A DNA stretch of 64,000 nucleotides from assembly GCA_017607445.1 (NCBI GenBank), contig JAEVHH010000003.1:5580001-5644000 (forward strand). Direction: 5' to 3'. The stretch comes from Histoplasma ohiense. Taxonomy: Eukaryota > Ascomycota > Eurotiomycetes > Onygenales > Ajellomycetaceae. Shown here one piece after another: positions 10,254-21,767 of the stretch (positions are counted from its first letter, which is position 1; each line of letters starts with the position of its first letter). Under the pieces are notes generated by a model. It ran no database searches and was not told the DNA's origin. It saw only the letters and a list, made by a program, of their open reading frames with translations. The position numbers were made by a program, and so were the translations under genes.

Positions 10254-10628
10254 CTAAATTCCTTCCAGTTCTTCATTCATCCTAGTATCTGCTTGCTTTG
10301 CCGCGCTCCTTCCCTCTTTTACAATTACCCCTTCACCTCTCACCAGTGCATTGCATCCCCCACCATCCAGACGGGTTTTGCAATATTCGTTTGTGCAGGA
10401 GAGGATCTTAAAGTTTTGAGGGTGGCTTTCTGTTTGGAGATATCCGTGTCCCCCGTTGTCTGTTAGAGGTTTTTGGAATACCTGCATACCGCCGAGAGCG
10501 TTGTGTATGTGAAAATTGCAGATGGTTTGCAACAAAGCCCCCGAGAGATTAGATAAACGGCCCAGGCTTCGTGAACGATAACTTACATGCTTTATAGAAA
10601 GCCGGGGCCTAGTTTCGCGGGTGGTCAT
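10254..10628 (-). CDS. Small spliced cysteine-containing protein, unknown function
   Basis: Exon 1 is 10628..10587 (MTTRETRPRLSIKH), ending at an excellent GTAAGT donor. Exon 2 is 10481..10254 after a TATGCAG acceptor. The 105-nt intron contains a TCTAAT branch-like site. The product is 89 residues: VFQKPLTDNGGHGYLQ, then ILSCTNEYCKTRLDGGGC, then GEGVIVKEGRSAAKQADT. The Cys/Gly-rich core followed by a basic charged tail looks like a real small protein rather than chance. No signal peptide is present, so it is probably intracellular. I do not recognise a named family. The intron length is a multiple of three, so the unspliced frame is also open. Confidence 0.5.
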   Translation of the reverse strand: MTTRETRPRLSIKHVSYRSRSLGRLSNLSGALLQTICNFHIHNALGGMQVFQKPLTDNGGHGYLQTESHPQNFKILSCTNEYCKTRLDGGGCNALVRGEGVIVKEGRSAAKQADTRMNEELEGI

Positions 10629-11226
10629 TAGATGTCCCTCTTAGCTAGAACGGACCGGCTATATAGTGTTGACGGTGGGTAACTCAAAACCAGAGTGACT
10701 CCGACTCTGATTATTCTTTCCATCGACACTATTTGGGACGTGCTATCTCTGCACCCGACCACCCCACGTTCAATTGTGACTTTCGACCTATACGATACAA
10801 TTCAGTCATCTTATCTTATGATTTCACCAGCCGGGCTCACACAATGATTCCTATCTTAAGGTGTCAAAGCTGCTTTCCCCCCCCTCCAGTTTCAAGTTCA
10901 TCAAATGATACATGCGTTATTTATAGATTCTATCATGTGAATCGGGTTTTCCTTTCTTGTCAATTCTCTCTATTCTCTTTTCATTCTGCCTCCGTCTTTC
11001 AAATATATTCAAATTTTGTTTCATAACAGACCACGTTGCTCATGTTTATTTGCTGCTGTTGTGGTGTTTATGTATCTCTGCCCTCAAGCAGTAACAACCT
11101 TTCCCCAGTGAAGCTGTGCACTCCAGCCCCAGCTTTGAATATCATCCATTCACAACTTGCCCCTGTATTCAGATGCCTGCTCATTAGTTTCAAAAATCAC
11201 CCCATTCCCGCACATTAATCATTTAA
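10629..11226. other. Intergenic, pyrimidine-rich
   Basis: About 600 bases between the starts/ends of two minus-strand genes. The plus strand is C/T-rich (for example around 10870-11000). No gene, repeat or RNA was recognised; it probably contains the promoter of the small 10254..10628 gene and the terminator of the DUF7918 gene. Confidence 0.4.
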
Positions 11227-14057
11227 TTACCACTCCACGTGGGCTTCATTCGTTCCCCCTGAATTCCAGTGTCCTGACTCGTTCTCAGGGACCCCATTTC
11301 CTCCGCCACAGTCATCAAATGTCGTTGATGTATTCCAACCTTGCCGAGGGTTGTTATTTTTTTCACAGGTGTTAAGGAAACCGTTATCGCTGTTCTGATT
11401 CATGTGTGAAGACTTTTCGTTCCAGCCCCCATTACCACCATTGCTGCTTTGCGATACTTTTTCCAGTCTCGGATTCAGTGAAGCAAGGAATCCGTTGTTT
11501 GATTGTGTATTGGTATTTCCGCCACCAGAGCCACTTTGCTGCCGTTGACTGCCTGGAAGAGGACAGGGCGGGCTATTGGCAACGCAACTAAACCGATTCC
11601 CATTCCCGGGATTTTGCAGGTTGCCATTCACATTTGGCAAACTATCCATGGGTGTCGTTCGTTCAGTCGGTGATAGGAGCAGTGCAAGTGGAGCTGGTGG
11701 TGATGGTCTGGGACTACGATTATTGTTCATGTCGGAGGTTGAGAGGAGGCCCTGAGTACGTGGTTAGCTTCGACTGAATGAACATCATGATATTAATATA
11801 ATAAATATAGAATGTCTCACCTGAGCGCGAAGGAGTTGATTCACAATTTCAAATCTTGGAAGCGCCTCAAGTTTTCTTCTCTCTTCATCAATATCTAAAG
11901 CGACCTTTACGTCGAATTTGTTTTGTATCACATCTAACGAATTGCTCAGCGGTCGGAACAGGTCCAATATCGTAATCAGAGACTTACCCGCCGTCCGATA
12001 TTTAAAAATGAACTCTGCATATGGCTTGTCCATGGTATCCAAGTACTCAGGGGTCCTGATCCTGTGCGTATATCTCGCCTGTGGCCCTAATTGAACCTGG
12101 TGGGTAAGGGATTCTGCACGCGCAACCGACTCAGGAACCGTATACAACGGAGGCTCATCCGTCGCCCATTCCGAAACCATTGGGGAAACGAAAACAGGTC
12201 GTTGTGAGACACAAAATTGGTCAAACTCGTGGATTTGTCGCGTTGGGGGCTCTTGATGTTGGTTCAGTGATACAAATGATTGAGCCTTGGGGCTGGAGGA
12301 AGCGTTTTGATTCCAACTGGAACTTTGGTGGTTCCCATCACTATTATCCCAGTCTCCTGGAGGTGAAATGACATTGTTAGTATTGTCGGCTTGGTTGCTC
12401 TCCGCCCATGGGCGGGGGGTAGCCTCGCCATCCACGCCACAACGATCTTGTCTTTGGTGTTCATTATTACCCAAAGTACCACACCCATCTTGGTCTCGTT
12501 TGTTATCGTCCCACTCTGAACTAGGGCCCTCGTCTTGTTGCTTTGAATCTGCTTGATATTCCTCTTGCATATCTTTGCGTCGAGACCTTCGCCTGCTCCT
12601 CCTAGACTTCTTTCTCCCAATGTCACCTGCGCCAGCGCCGCCATCTCCAGAGTTGTGTTGGCGCCAGCCGCAGCTTGAACTCTCGGGGACCCGCTTGCCA
12701 TCAGAAATCACGTAATAACCATTATTATCCGACTTTGGACATTTGTCATTCTTATTTCCGTGAGAATGGCCGCTCTCTTTACATATATGGGGACTAATAT
12801 TCAATACAATGGGTGGTGCGGAAAATCGACTACCACCTTGATCCTCCCCATTCGAAATGGCGTTCACCAGTTTTCGCCCTCCTGAAGATGTAGGACTCTG
12901 TATATATCCATTCGACGGGAGCGTGAGATGAAAATCGTTTTCATGAATATTCACTGGCAAGTTCGGCCGAGGCATGCAACAACCACTGGGAGATCGTAAG
13001 TTGTGAACCCCCCGGTGTCGCCTGCCGCATGGAGGAATGTCAGGCGCATCTATTATGGTTTCTTGGCGGGAGAGGTCCTCATGGTAATTCGATTCAGGAG
13101 CGGGCCGTTGCTGGGAATGCCTATGATTCTCACAAGATCCGCCGATATGGCCATGTGTATACCCAAAAGGTTTTGCCTGGGAATTATCACTGGGGTGATG
13201 GCACCGGCAGCAGCCTGGGTAACTGTGCTGATTTGGTGGCTTCTGGACATAATATTCACTGTCATAGGGCCCATCAAACAATCCTCTGAAAGCCCCCCAA
13301 ATTTCCTCATTGCCTTCCTGGAATCGACTATTGTGGTTTTCATATACGAGCGACTCTTCACTTGAGACAGAGCCATCATCTATAGGGCCTTATTTGTTAG
13401 AAATCTATAATCACAGAAGAGGAGAGAGGAGTGAGGCAATGCTTTCACCTTCCGAACCGGGAGCCATTCCGGATTCCGGAGTCTTTGTGCCGTCTGATAT
13501 GTCATCATCTTTGGTAATGTTTGCCCTTGGATGCGCCGCGCAGCGAAGAACGACAACCTGTATAGTACCCAATCTTTCAAAGTGCTTTGCGATATCACGA
13601 TTGTTCTCTGGGGATTTGACTGTAGCGCGGTGTTTGAGCAAGTTTCTATCAAAGATCTACAAACTGTATATTATTTCTCCATTGGCATACCTAGCTGGAA
13701 TGGCTCGAATCTCCAGGGTCTCCCAACCCATCCGCCATTCGGCAGCCGCTCCTCCCTTTGTCGGACTCTAAAGTTAACATCCCTAAATTTTGTCGTTGCG
13801 TCTAATGACTTGGCCATTTGCCGCAGGTCATCTCTATTCCGATTGCATTGGTAGACTCCATCCATGAGGACAAACATAGCTAAGCCTGCCGCAATATAGC
13901 CGTCCGATCTCAAATTAATCGAGAAGGGAGTAGATGAGTTGGGAATGGCTATGTAGCATTCCACGTACCCGTCGCCATAGACGGTGCCATACTCCTTGAA
14001 TGGGACATTCGAGCCGGCCCATTCTATTTGGCAGGAGAGCTGTTTTAGTGTGGGCAT
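11227..14057 (-). CDS. DUF7918 domain protein with long low-complexity C-terminus (four exons)
   Basis: Exons are 14057..13691, 13619..13449, 13379..11821 and 11751..11227. The introns of 71, 69 and 69 nt have GTATGC, GTGAAA and GTGAGA donors; the second has a TTTCTAAC branch point. The sum, 2622 nt, gives 873 residues. The N-terminal 200 residues match the fungal DUF7918 pattern: IEWAGSNVPFKEYGTVYGDG, then AMFVLMDGVYQCNRNR, VGRPWRFEPFQL, and LGTIQVVVLRCA. The rest is Asn/Ser/Gly/Gln-rich and probably disordered, with a basic patch RRKKSRRSRRRSRR-like near the middle (minus strand about 12560-12620) suggesting nuclear location. A short folded block near 12100-11830 (EFIFKYRTAGKSLITILDLF) stands out. 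The domain's function is unknown. Splicing was chosen because it alone keeps the conserved frame. Confidence 0.82.
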
Positions 14058-15125
14058 TGTTAGACGACTTTGAAGAAGTGAGCACGCGATTGACGTAGAG
14101 AATTGGTTTCGTGAAATGATGGTGAGAGCAAAGAGTACAATATGTAAGTGAATGAGTTGAGACGTTGTGTATGAAGTTCAACATTGCCTATTCTGGCAGG
14201 GTAACAACCACCTCCAAGGGTATGTCCATCTACCCCTATCATTTTGAGTTGAGGTAAACATATACGAAGAGGTTATGTTCTCTGGGGAAGTTGCCAGAAT
14301 CATTCATTTGTATCACATTCAACTCCTTGACATGATTTACACCCAGCTACCAAGCAATTAAGCAGGTACTGAATTGCACCTACAGAACTTCAACATTCCA
14401 GCAAAAATAGAGGACCTGATGCTGATTGCCAAATTAACAGGTGCCGTGGGAATAGTGGAAGAAAACCAAATGAAACGCGGTTCATTTGCAGAGGAATAAT
14501 GGAAAAATTTCATCCAGCAAAGGATACATCTGTCGACATCCCCGTCTCGAATATTGGTGAGTTATCCGATAGCCTAGGATAAAATGATCCCTAAGGTAGG
14601 GGGCCGAGGTCGTATAATGAGATCATTATAGTGACTGCTAACTTAGTACTGCACATATCACCTACAGAGATATCTTTGTGACGGCCCTCTTTACGGTATT
14701 TCCTGTCGGTCTGCAGAGAAAATCCATCCAGTCTGCGTGGTTAAGGTTTGCTGGGCGCAAAGCGGAGGAATTCTTGCAGGACCAGACCAATCGCTTGAAC
14801 AAGGAAAGGAGCGGCTGAATCACAATTTTACAAGAGCCTCACCCGCGCGAATGATTTCGGGACAACACCGAGATGCATGGCGGTATTTTCAAAACCACGT
14901 CAGATTTGACACGTTTGGGGTTGGTTGGCCGTTTCCGTATGGCCAGGGAATAGCAAAGCCTGCAAAAACATTCCTTGCAACAGGGACGCACGGAGATATG
15001 ATCTTCTGCACGACGTGAGTGGCTGGAGCTGCGGTGAGGCGGTCATGCATCCAAATTCCTGTATCTCGAGGAGGAAACAACCTCAAACATGAGAAAATTC
15101 AAATCCGGGGTAGCAAGCACGAGAT

Positions 15126-15162
15126 CAAAAAAAAAAAAAAAGAAAGAAAGAAAGAAAAAAGT
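15126..15162. repeat. Poly-A and GAAA microsatellite
   Basis: A run of about fifteen A followed by GAAA/GAAAG units, in gene-free DNA. A simple-sequence repeat with no visible function. Confidence 0.85.
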
Positions 15163-17537
15163 AAAAATTGAAACTACTCTTATCAATATGTCCTCTCGAG
15201 GTAGGCAAGTCGGTTCGCAAACTTCACAGTAGACCGCTCCATCCCATTCCCTCTCATTTGTCACAGATATTATCAATTGGACAGTGCCCGGCATATTACT
15301 TCCAAGTCAAAGATCAGAAATAAGCATTGAGGAAGGATGATACAGTCTGTCGTGCGACGGCGGTGCAGGTTGGGCGAATCCGGACCGTCTCTTCCGAGGA
15401 AGACCCTTCAAACTGTCTGAATCAACGGAGTACTAGGACTCTCAATCCTCCATAGATAAATTTGCAGATTAGCATTTTTCAAATGCCAACTACGGAAATG
15501 AGCAACTACCAAGACGCAGGACGAACGCGAAGGCCTTCGTTGCTAAAACATGGCGCACGACAGAAACACCGAGCCAATCAATCATTTAAATCTGGCCTGG
15601 AAGTTCGTATGAATTCATTTCAAGGAAAGCTACTTTCTCAGAATTTTCACCTGACAGATGATTTTTGCGAACGGGTGTGCCTATCAATCCGCATTGTTCT
15701 CCTAATACTGATCGTCCAGTGTCCATCAACGCTCTGCTTCACGAATTTCACCCTCTCATCAAGCCGGGGCTCTTGTCTGGAACACCCGGCATAGACAGCA
15801 CTTCTTTTCATCTCGAAACAATATTTACTCGAGCAAATTGGAGAATGAATACTGCTCATCTAGCTACTTGCGACACTGGACGTGAACACACCACCGATTT
15901 TTCAGAATCCATTGGAACGCTAACCCCCCTTCTTTAGCTCGTATGGCATTCCTTTGCCACCGATATCACCCTTTCCGGGGTGACAACGCGAATGGACATC
16001 TAGGCTGAGATCCTGAGATGCTAACGCTGCCTATGTGGAAAGTCAAAAAGTTGTTTCAAGTTGCAGCCATATTTGCAGCGAAAACCCTGGATCAAGCGAC
16101 GAATGCGAGGAAGGAAACTATGTCGAATATGGCGTTTTCAATGTCTGAGCTGTGACTTCGTAAAATACATCATAGCGCAGATCAACTGCTGGGCATCTGC
16201 GGGGGCGTTCCATGAACATCTCCATCAATTACGATTCACCAGCCACCGTGGGGGTGCATCTTACATAAAAGGGTTCCTTAAAGATCATACGAGCCACGAC
16301 AAATCGATACACTAGCTGGGATTATGGAAGTCCGCTAGAAACATTTTCCTTCCGTATTGGCAACTGTTGACCAATTGACAATGGCGGCTCCCGATCCCGA
16401 ACGCAGATGACCTCAGGCGCCAAGGTATTTTGCGGCTTTGCCAAACGGGCCCGCTTATAACCTCCATGTCAAGCGAATGGGAAGCTATTCGCTGGTATTC
16501 AGCCTCCTGTCGAATTCTCTTGATGTCATTTGCTAGCTATGACTTTTACTCATGGAGACAGTGTTCTTTCACCGAGGAGTTTGCAGATGCGGTAAGGTAT
16601 CGCTAGCGAAGCTGACGCAATCATATGTGGTACATGAACTTGTGGCAACTGGAAAATGGAACAAGCATGGTACTTCCATTGATACAGCTTTTTCTGTTTT
16701 CTAATGTCATTTTCTCACTTTTATTCCCTAATTAGTGTGTCATTGGACAGAGTCGCTGCCTTAAGTTGTCACAAACAACGCATGATATCAATCGGTTTCT
16801 CGTGGTTGCGTGATTGAGGTATATTTTTCCTCTTCGAGCTTTCCAAATTCAGGGCAGACATGTCCCGTTTCCTTGTCCTATATTCGAGCAAATCTGATCG
16901 CATATATATCATTTCAGGCTATGTACTGTACGTACATGTACAAGCTTCGGACGCATAACACCATATCATTGCTGATGTATATATCCAAGAGATTGCATCC
17001 ATCCCGATCTATTGAACGCGAACTACTCCGTAACGATGTTCGAATTGACATAGGCTGTTCCTCGATCTCAAATATTATCAAATCCCTGTCTTCTCAAAAT
17101 TGAAAATAAAGTACCCAAGGAGAAAATTTTCACCCATGTGAGCGAACCAGAGTTTTCCCCGCTTGCAGCAGTTCTGCAACCAACCCCAGCTTGAAAGTAA
17201 TTTAATTGCTTTTTTCTCTCCTTGACAGAAATTGCCGAGCCAGAGAATTTCAATATCCCTCAATCTTTAGATGGCAAACGGGAAAGCCCCAATTACACGA
17301 AATTGACCTCCTCAAAATCGCATGTCGGCGGTTACTAGATCTAATATGGCATGGCACTACTATCCAAGTTGCTAACGCATTGCAAATCAATTTATGAGGC
17401 GGCTCAACAGAGGATGCCCCCAACTCTTCAGGGAAGGTTTGACCAGCTATAGAGAAACTAATTGGCGAGTCATTATCAAGGGTTAAGCCAATTTGACCAA
17501 TACCAGCCCACTTTTCTCGGGTGAGGCGGGTGGTATC

Positions 17538-17597
17538 TCAAAAAAAATAAAATAAAATAAAATAAAATAAAATAAAAATAAAAGATAAAAATAAAAA
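17538..17597. repeat. AAAAT-type microsatellite
   Basis: Tandem AAAAT pentamers, at least five perfect copies, with A-rich degenerate flanks. Lies in the gene-poor 14-18 kb stretch. Confidence 0.9.
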
Positions 17598-18128
17598 TTT
17601 GGTGAAGAGTCGGAGAAGACCCTGGATAAAGGACCGAGATAATCTCAGAAGTCTCCTTGCTTCTTTGAGCTAATAAAACGGTAGCTCGAAATCCTACCCC
17701 AGACTTTGATTCCTGATTCAATAATGACTTACGCTCCCGATCGAGAGCGACTGACCCTCCTAGCACTAAATACAAATAAGAGCTCTTTCCCTACATGAAG
17801 GACGCATGAAACTTCATGGTACCCTACTAACAATTAATCGTTTCACCTCCCTTCACCATCCCTTCCCTTTCTTGGAGATTCTTAGTTCAATTTGGACCTG
17901 TCTATCTGCTTTCCATACATATTCGGGTATCAAGTTTCAATGTTTACTATTACATTGCTTCCTATGTCATCATATACATCGAGCCTGGCCTCCATATTGC
18001 TACAATAGTTTCCTATTCATCAATTCTTTTTTCGATATCCAACCTTTCCTAGTCATTCAAAGTTCAGTAATTCCGGGTACCCACTTTGTCCTTGCCCCTT
18101 TTTGCCACCTCCTTTCACCTCTCTCAAG

Positions 18129-18845
18129 ATGACCACAGCAGTGGCCATGGAAAGATTACTCCTCCAAGATGGAGTTCCTCGCTTGCACACAGCAACCCGG
18201 CCCCCACAACTCAATCCGACAGTCACGGGCCCTCAGTCCCGCTGCGATCCCTGTAACTCCACCTCAAACGACGACAGCGAGACTGACTTCGAGATGGTCG
18301 AAGCTACTCCTGAACCTGATGGGAGAGAGAACAACCAGTCGGCAAACAACCCATCAATCCTCAGCAGCACTGACGATGACGAGAATCTTGACCCCTATCT
18401 CCTTTGTACCTTGTCTTTAATGGAGGAACAGGATGACGAGGACGATTCCTTCCTCCTGGTTGTTTTGTATCGGCGTGATGGACAACCTGGCCTATCTCCA
18501 CTTCTCGGTGGTGATCAGGTATATTCCTGGATGCCCGCCACTCCGGATCCCTACGATTATGCGAGCCAAGATGACATACATACTGAACACAGTGACAGTG
18601 AACCATCCAGCCGGGTTAATTCGGCGATTTTAAATCCATTTGATTTTGCCGCGCATCGGAATGATCCGGGAGTAAATATGATGTGGTCGATGTTCATGTC
18701 CACTTCGTCCACCAGCTCTTCGCATATGAATTGCAGTGGAAGGAGTGAGTCGGGGAGTATTTATGCAAGGTTCGCTGAGACACACCTCGACGATGTGATG
18801 GATGGCCGTATGGAACGCTGTCCAGAGGTAATGGAAGTAATTTAG
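18129..18845 (+). CDS. Acidic protein of unknown function
   Basis: A single exon of 238 residues starting at the first in-frame ATG (MTTAVAMERLLLQDG). The protein is rich in Asp, Ser, Glu and Pro: NDDSETDFEMVEATPEPDG, then DDDENLDPYLLCTLSLMEEQ, EDDSFLLVVLYRRDG, MPATPDPYDYASQDD. Short hydrophobic pieces (YLLCTLSL, FLLVVLY) break up acidic linkers, and the C-terminus is Ser/Met-rich. There is no signal peptide, zinc motif or membrane span. The upstream DNA is C/T-rich, as in many fungal promoters. It looks like a genuine but lineage-specific gene; no family was recognised. Confidence 0.6.
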   Translation: MTTAVAMERLLLQDGVPRLHTATRPPQLNPTVTGPQSRCDPCNSTSNDDSETDFEMVEATPEPDGRENNQSANNPSILSSTDDDENLDPYLLCTLSLMEEQDDEDDSFLLVVLYRRDGQPGLSPLLGGDQVYSWMPATPDPYDYASQDDIHTEHSDSEPSSRVNSAILNPFDFAAHRNDPGVNMMWSMFMSTSSTSSSHMNCSGRSESGSIYARFAETHLDDVMDGRMERCPEVMEVI

Positions 18846-19953
18846 TGAAGTTTCGATAATTTTGAAAAGTAAAATTCGGAAGCCAAGGGGGGATTAAAAG
18901 AGATTGCTTTATCTTGAAGATCTTCGAAATCCTCGCCGATAGTTACCCAATCCGATACAACACCTCCTGTTTCTCGTTCTGCGCCCCTCGTTATTGTCTT
19001 CACTTTCCCTATTTTTTCCTCATTTATCGCAACCACTTTTTCTCCATAAAATGATATGTAGGTGGAACGCTAATTGCTCTGAAGGCAAAACTTGTATCAT
19101 ATTCAACAATGATCAAATTGGTACTAAACGGAACGGACCACAACAGCAAGAGGTGTTTTGTTGATTTAGTTTTGTTTGTTGGATATCTACATTTCCCTAT
19201 TGGTAATTGGATGGAGAAGCAGAAGCTCCTTACCATCAGGAAATATGAATGTTTACGGCGTCTCATATGGTATTCTCTATGGGCATCGGCGATATGAAGC
19301 AATTCGGCTGCTCTACGTTATTATTTTTTTTTTATTTTTATCTTCATTCCCCCTTCCCCTTCTTATGTTATTTCAAATATTGTTTCTTTTTCTCTATCGA
19401 TTCTTTTGTCTAATGCAATTTCGATATCAGAAACCGGCTGAAATGACACGATGCAATCGTCTCAGTTCTTTATGCATGCGTACCCCTTTTCGGCTATTGT
19501 GGCAGACGTAAAGCTTGCGAAAGCAGAATTTTCTGCCACCCCCTGAAAATTAGTAACAAAACACTACAAAAATAGCCAAAATATCCACGTATCTCTAGAA
19601 TCATTCAAATATCATCTAATTCATTCAAATATGCATCTTTATCATCAAATACGCGCGTTCATCACAAAGAAAGTTGGGTGTTGGTCATTGAAAATCTGCT
19701 CGAGATCAAGGCAATTTTTTAGCGTTACATCACACGCTTTTCGAATCTCCACGTTGTACGTCTCACTGGTGACATTCAGTTCCTGCCTCTTCCTATATGC
19801 CTTCACGGCATCATCTCGAGGGCCAAGGATTTTGGGGCAATCGAGGCAGTGAGTATTCGTATCTGAGAGGATGGCTGGTGTTGCGTTGGCTACCGTCTGT
19901 TAGGAAATTGGTATAAACCGGTTCCGTGAGAGTGTGGAAAGTAAGCGCCTTCG
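18846..19953. other. Intergenic, AT- and T-rich
   Basis: About 1.1 kb between the convergent 18.1 kb and 20 kb genes. It has a T-rich run (19321-19400) and near-repeats of TCATTCAAATAT at about 19604-19631. No gene was recognised. Confidence 0.4.
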
Positions 19954-20349
19954 TCAAATCGCCGGATTCTGCATTTTCATCTGGATTGCCTGCTTGCTCA
20001 AAGGCATCATCTGTCGGACCGATGCAAGTAACATTTCATAAAGTGTCCATGGAAGTTTGAGGAGACTGAGTAGGCAAGAGATTAATACAGTATCAACAAG
20101 ATAGGGTGGATTGGATGCAAGGGGATTGCTGCCGCTCGACTGCGGTTTTTCAAGTCTTCGCTGCTCCTCTCTGTAGAGCTGTTCACAGATCACATCGGGG
20201 ACGTCATTGTGGGCCTCGAGGATACCGTTGTTGCCCACATATCTAACAAGCTCTTTTAGGTGATGTGTCTCAAGCTTATAGTGCTTCTTTCCATTGGGGT
20301 CTTGCAAACAGTATCGCCTTAGGTGGCATGGCGGCCCAGGACAACGCAT
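19954..20349 (-). CDS. CPGPPC-motif small protein
   Basis: 131 residues from the ATG at 20349. It opens MRCPGPPCHLRRYCLQDPNG, then GKKHYKLETHHLKELVRYV, a charged segment VPDVICEQLYREEQRRLEKP, and a hydrophobic C-terminal stretch VDTVLISCLLSLLKLPWTLY. The CPGPPC...KKHYKL...HHL..LV.YV arrangement is one I recall from several ascomycete hypothetical proteins of varying size, possibly a small metal-binding or nucleic-acid-binding module; its function is unknown to me. Here it starts the protein directly, so this may be a truncated family member. The divergent 48-codon ORF at 20457 lies only 107 bases away. Confidence 0.55.
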   Translation of the reverse strand: MRCPGPPCHLRRYCLQDPNGKKHYKLETHHLKELVRYVGNNGILEAHNDVPDVICEQLYREEQRRLEKPQSSGSNPLASNPPYLVDTVLISCLLSLLKLPWTLYEMLLASVRQMMPLSKQAIQMKMQNPAI

Positions 20350-20456
20350 CAACTTGTGGAAGGCTTGGATACATAGCGCATAGTGTCTGATCCATTGATT
20401 ACATTTCGCTAATCAACAAAAGAAAGCCTCAGAGTTATGCCGAAGAAAAACCAAAA

Positions 20457-20603
20457 ATGAGTGACCAAGATGTCCAAAGAGCCCGCAAGAGCTACTGGAC
20501 AATCATGGGTTATTATGAGAACCTCAGCACCAGCAGCCGCAGTGGTTCTCCAGGGAGTTCTCCTCCCTCTTCCCCGGACTTCGTCAGGAGGAACGCCCAG
20601 TAG
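20457..20603 (+). CDS. Putative 48-residue protein, unknown function
   Basis: The frame reads MSDQDVQRARKSYWTIMGYY, then a Ser/Pro/Gly-rich tail (SPGSSPPSSPDF) ending RRNAQ. Codon structure looks genuine and the frame remains open and protein-like upstream of the ATG (KPQSYAEEKPK). It could therefore be the end of an older, longer gene rather than a stand-alone micro-protein. RARKSYW..MGYY is faintly like the ARxxYY segment of sulfatases, but this is too short to decide. It is divergent from the CPGPPC gene and may share its promoter. Confidence 0.35.
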   Translation: MSDQDVQRARKSYWTIMGYYENLSTSSRSGSPGSSPPSSPDFVRRNAQ

Positions 20604-21530
20604 GGATATATCTCTATTGTCCTTGTTCGAGCTCCCACCGCCGTCCTTCAATCAGTCGATCACGAATTTTGACCAGCAGCGGTGTGATTGTTGTAATCTC
20701 GGTAAAATTGACTGTGGCCGCACGTCCCTTGCTAGAAATTTTTTCATGTGACTTGTGACTCTCAGATCTCTTAACAGCCTAGAAGGAGATACTCTGAGCA
20801 GACAAGAATAGACATTTGCCTGCTGATATAACGGAAACACAATATTCCAATCTACGCAAGTCTTACCGTACGGGCATTATCCACTTCCGTTGCCCCCTCA
20901 TCGAAGAAGCAGTATCATACCATCACAAATTCGATCAAACAGACCCGCAGAAGCCTTCATGTTCCAGGTGCTGAGCCTCTTATTTATTCCATCGATCACG
21001 CTGCCCCTTTAGCCCGCAACTATTATAAGCTAGAACAAAGTAAGTTATCTTTTCGAATGGTGTTTAGAGCTGTAGAACAGACCATTGATTCTATAAATAC
21101 AGATTGTCTCCTCTTCGAGCCTCCTTTCCATTCTTTCAAGACCATCGTGTGAAGGTCCTCTCTGCAATATTCAACTTTGACTAACTTCCTTCACTCTCAC
21201 GACGCAATGTGTGAATGGGCCTGCAAGACATACGCAGCTTGTACGCGTATTCCCAAGCATATGAATTGAGATCACATTATCTTTTGTACACTCGCAAGAA
21301 GCGATGCAAATGACCCATGCCAACCTGCCACTAGGTTTCTGAGAGATCTCCTGTTGATTCTCAATGTGCAAGACATAAATATAGCGGGTTCCTGTCCTCC
21401 CTGTGCTGGAACAACACTGACTAATTCCTCTGACTAGATCGGTTGCCTTCCCCCCAATCCAGAGAAGCAGATCGCTGGTGAACCTGCTTGCGAGCTAACT
21501 CTCCGAGATCCTTAAATGTACTAAATATAG

Positions 21531-21767
21531 TTAGCTTAGTTGGGTCATAGAAGTGGTAACGCACAATGAATCAATTCCTGAGACTTGAAAGACTTCAAGG
21601 TCTAACTTGTTAAGATCGACATTTGGATGTGTTTTGCAGTAGAGATCGAGAACAAGATATAACCGAGAAGAAGGAGGATTACTACATATATGTGTATAGT
21701 AGTCTTCTAGAGGTTGAATATCTCGCCAGGTAAAGAAAGCTGTGAGAAGTGATCTATCATATCAAGC
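21531..21767 (-). pseudogene. Headless coding remnant of unknown family
   Basis: A continuous frame of about 78 codons with no usable start: RSLLTAFFTWRDIQPLEDYY, THICSNPPSSRLYLVLDLYC, KTHPNVDLNKLDLEVFQVSG, then TAA at 21533..21531. It is strikingly protein-like inside AT-rich, stop-dense DNA, next to transposase relics. It could be cargo or a host gene fragment carried or interrupted by the element. No family was recognised. Confidence 0.35.

Larger units (their letters stand above)
14058..18128. other. Long gene-poor stretch
   Basis: About 4.1 kb with no frame I can defend as a gene; open stretches are short, lack conserved motifs and are not linked by good splice sites. It contains an A/GAAA-rich tract (15126-15162), an AAAAT microsatellite (17538-17597) and one TACTCCGTA motif (17024). 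Plausibly the remains of older genes or an accessory spacer. Confidence 0.45.

Noticed and set aside
13380..13652. Alternative exon frame ETCSNTALQ... for the DUF7918 gene
   Set aside because: It needs a 27- or 45-nt intron and loses the conserved LGTIQVVVLRCA frame. The 71-nt intron ending CTACAG fits both frame and family.
14737..16315. Several 80-110 codon frames in the 14-18 kb stretch
   Set aside because: No motif, no splice continuity, overlapping frames on both strands; consistent with chance in moderately GC-rich DNA.
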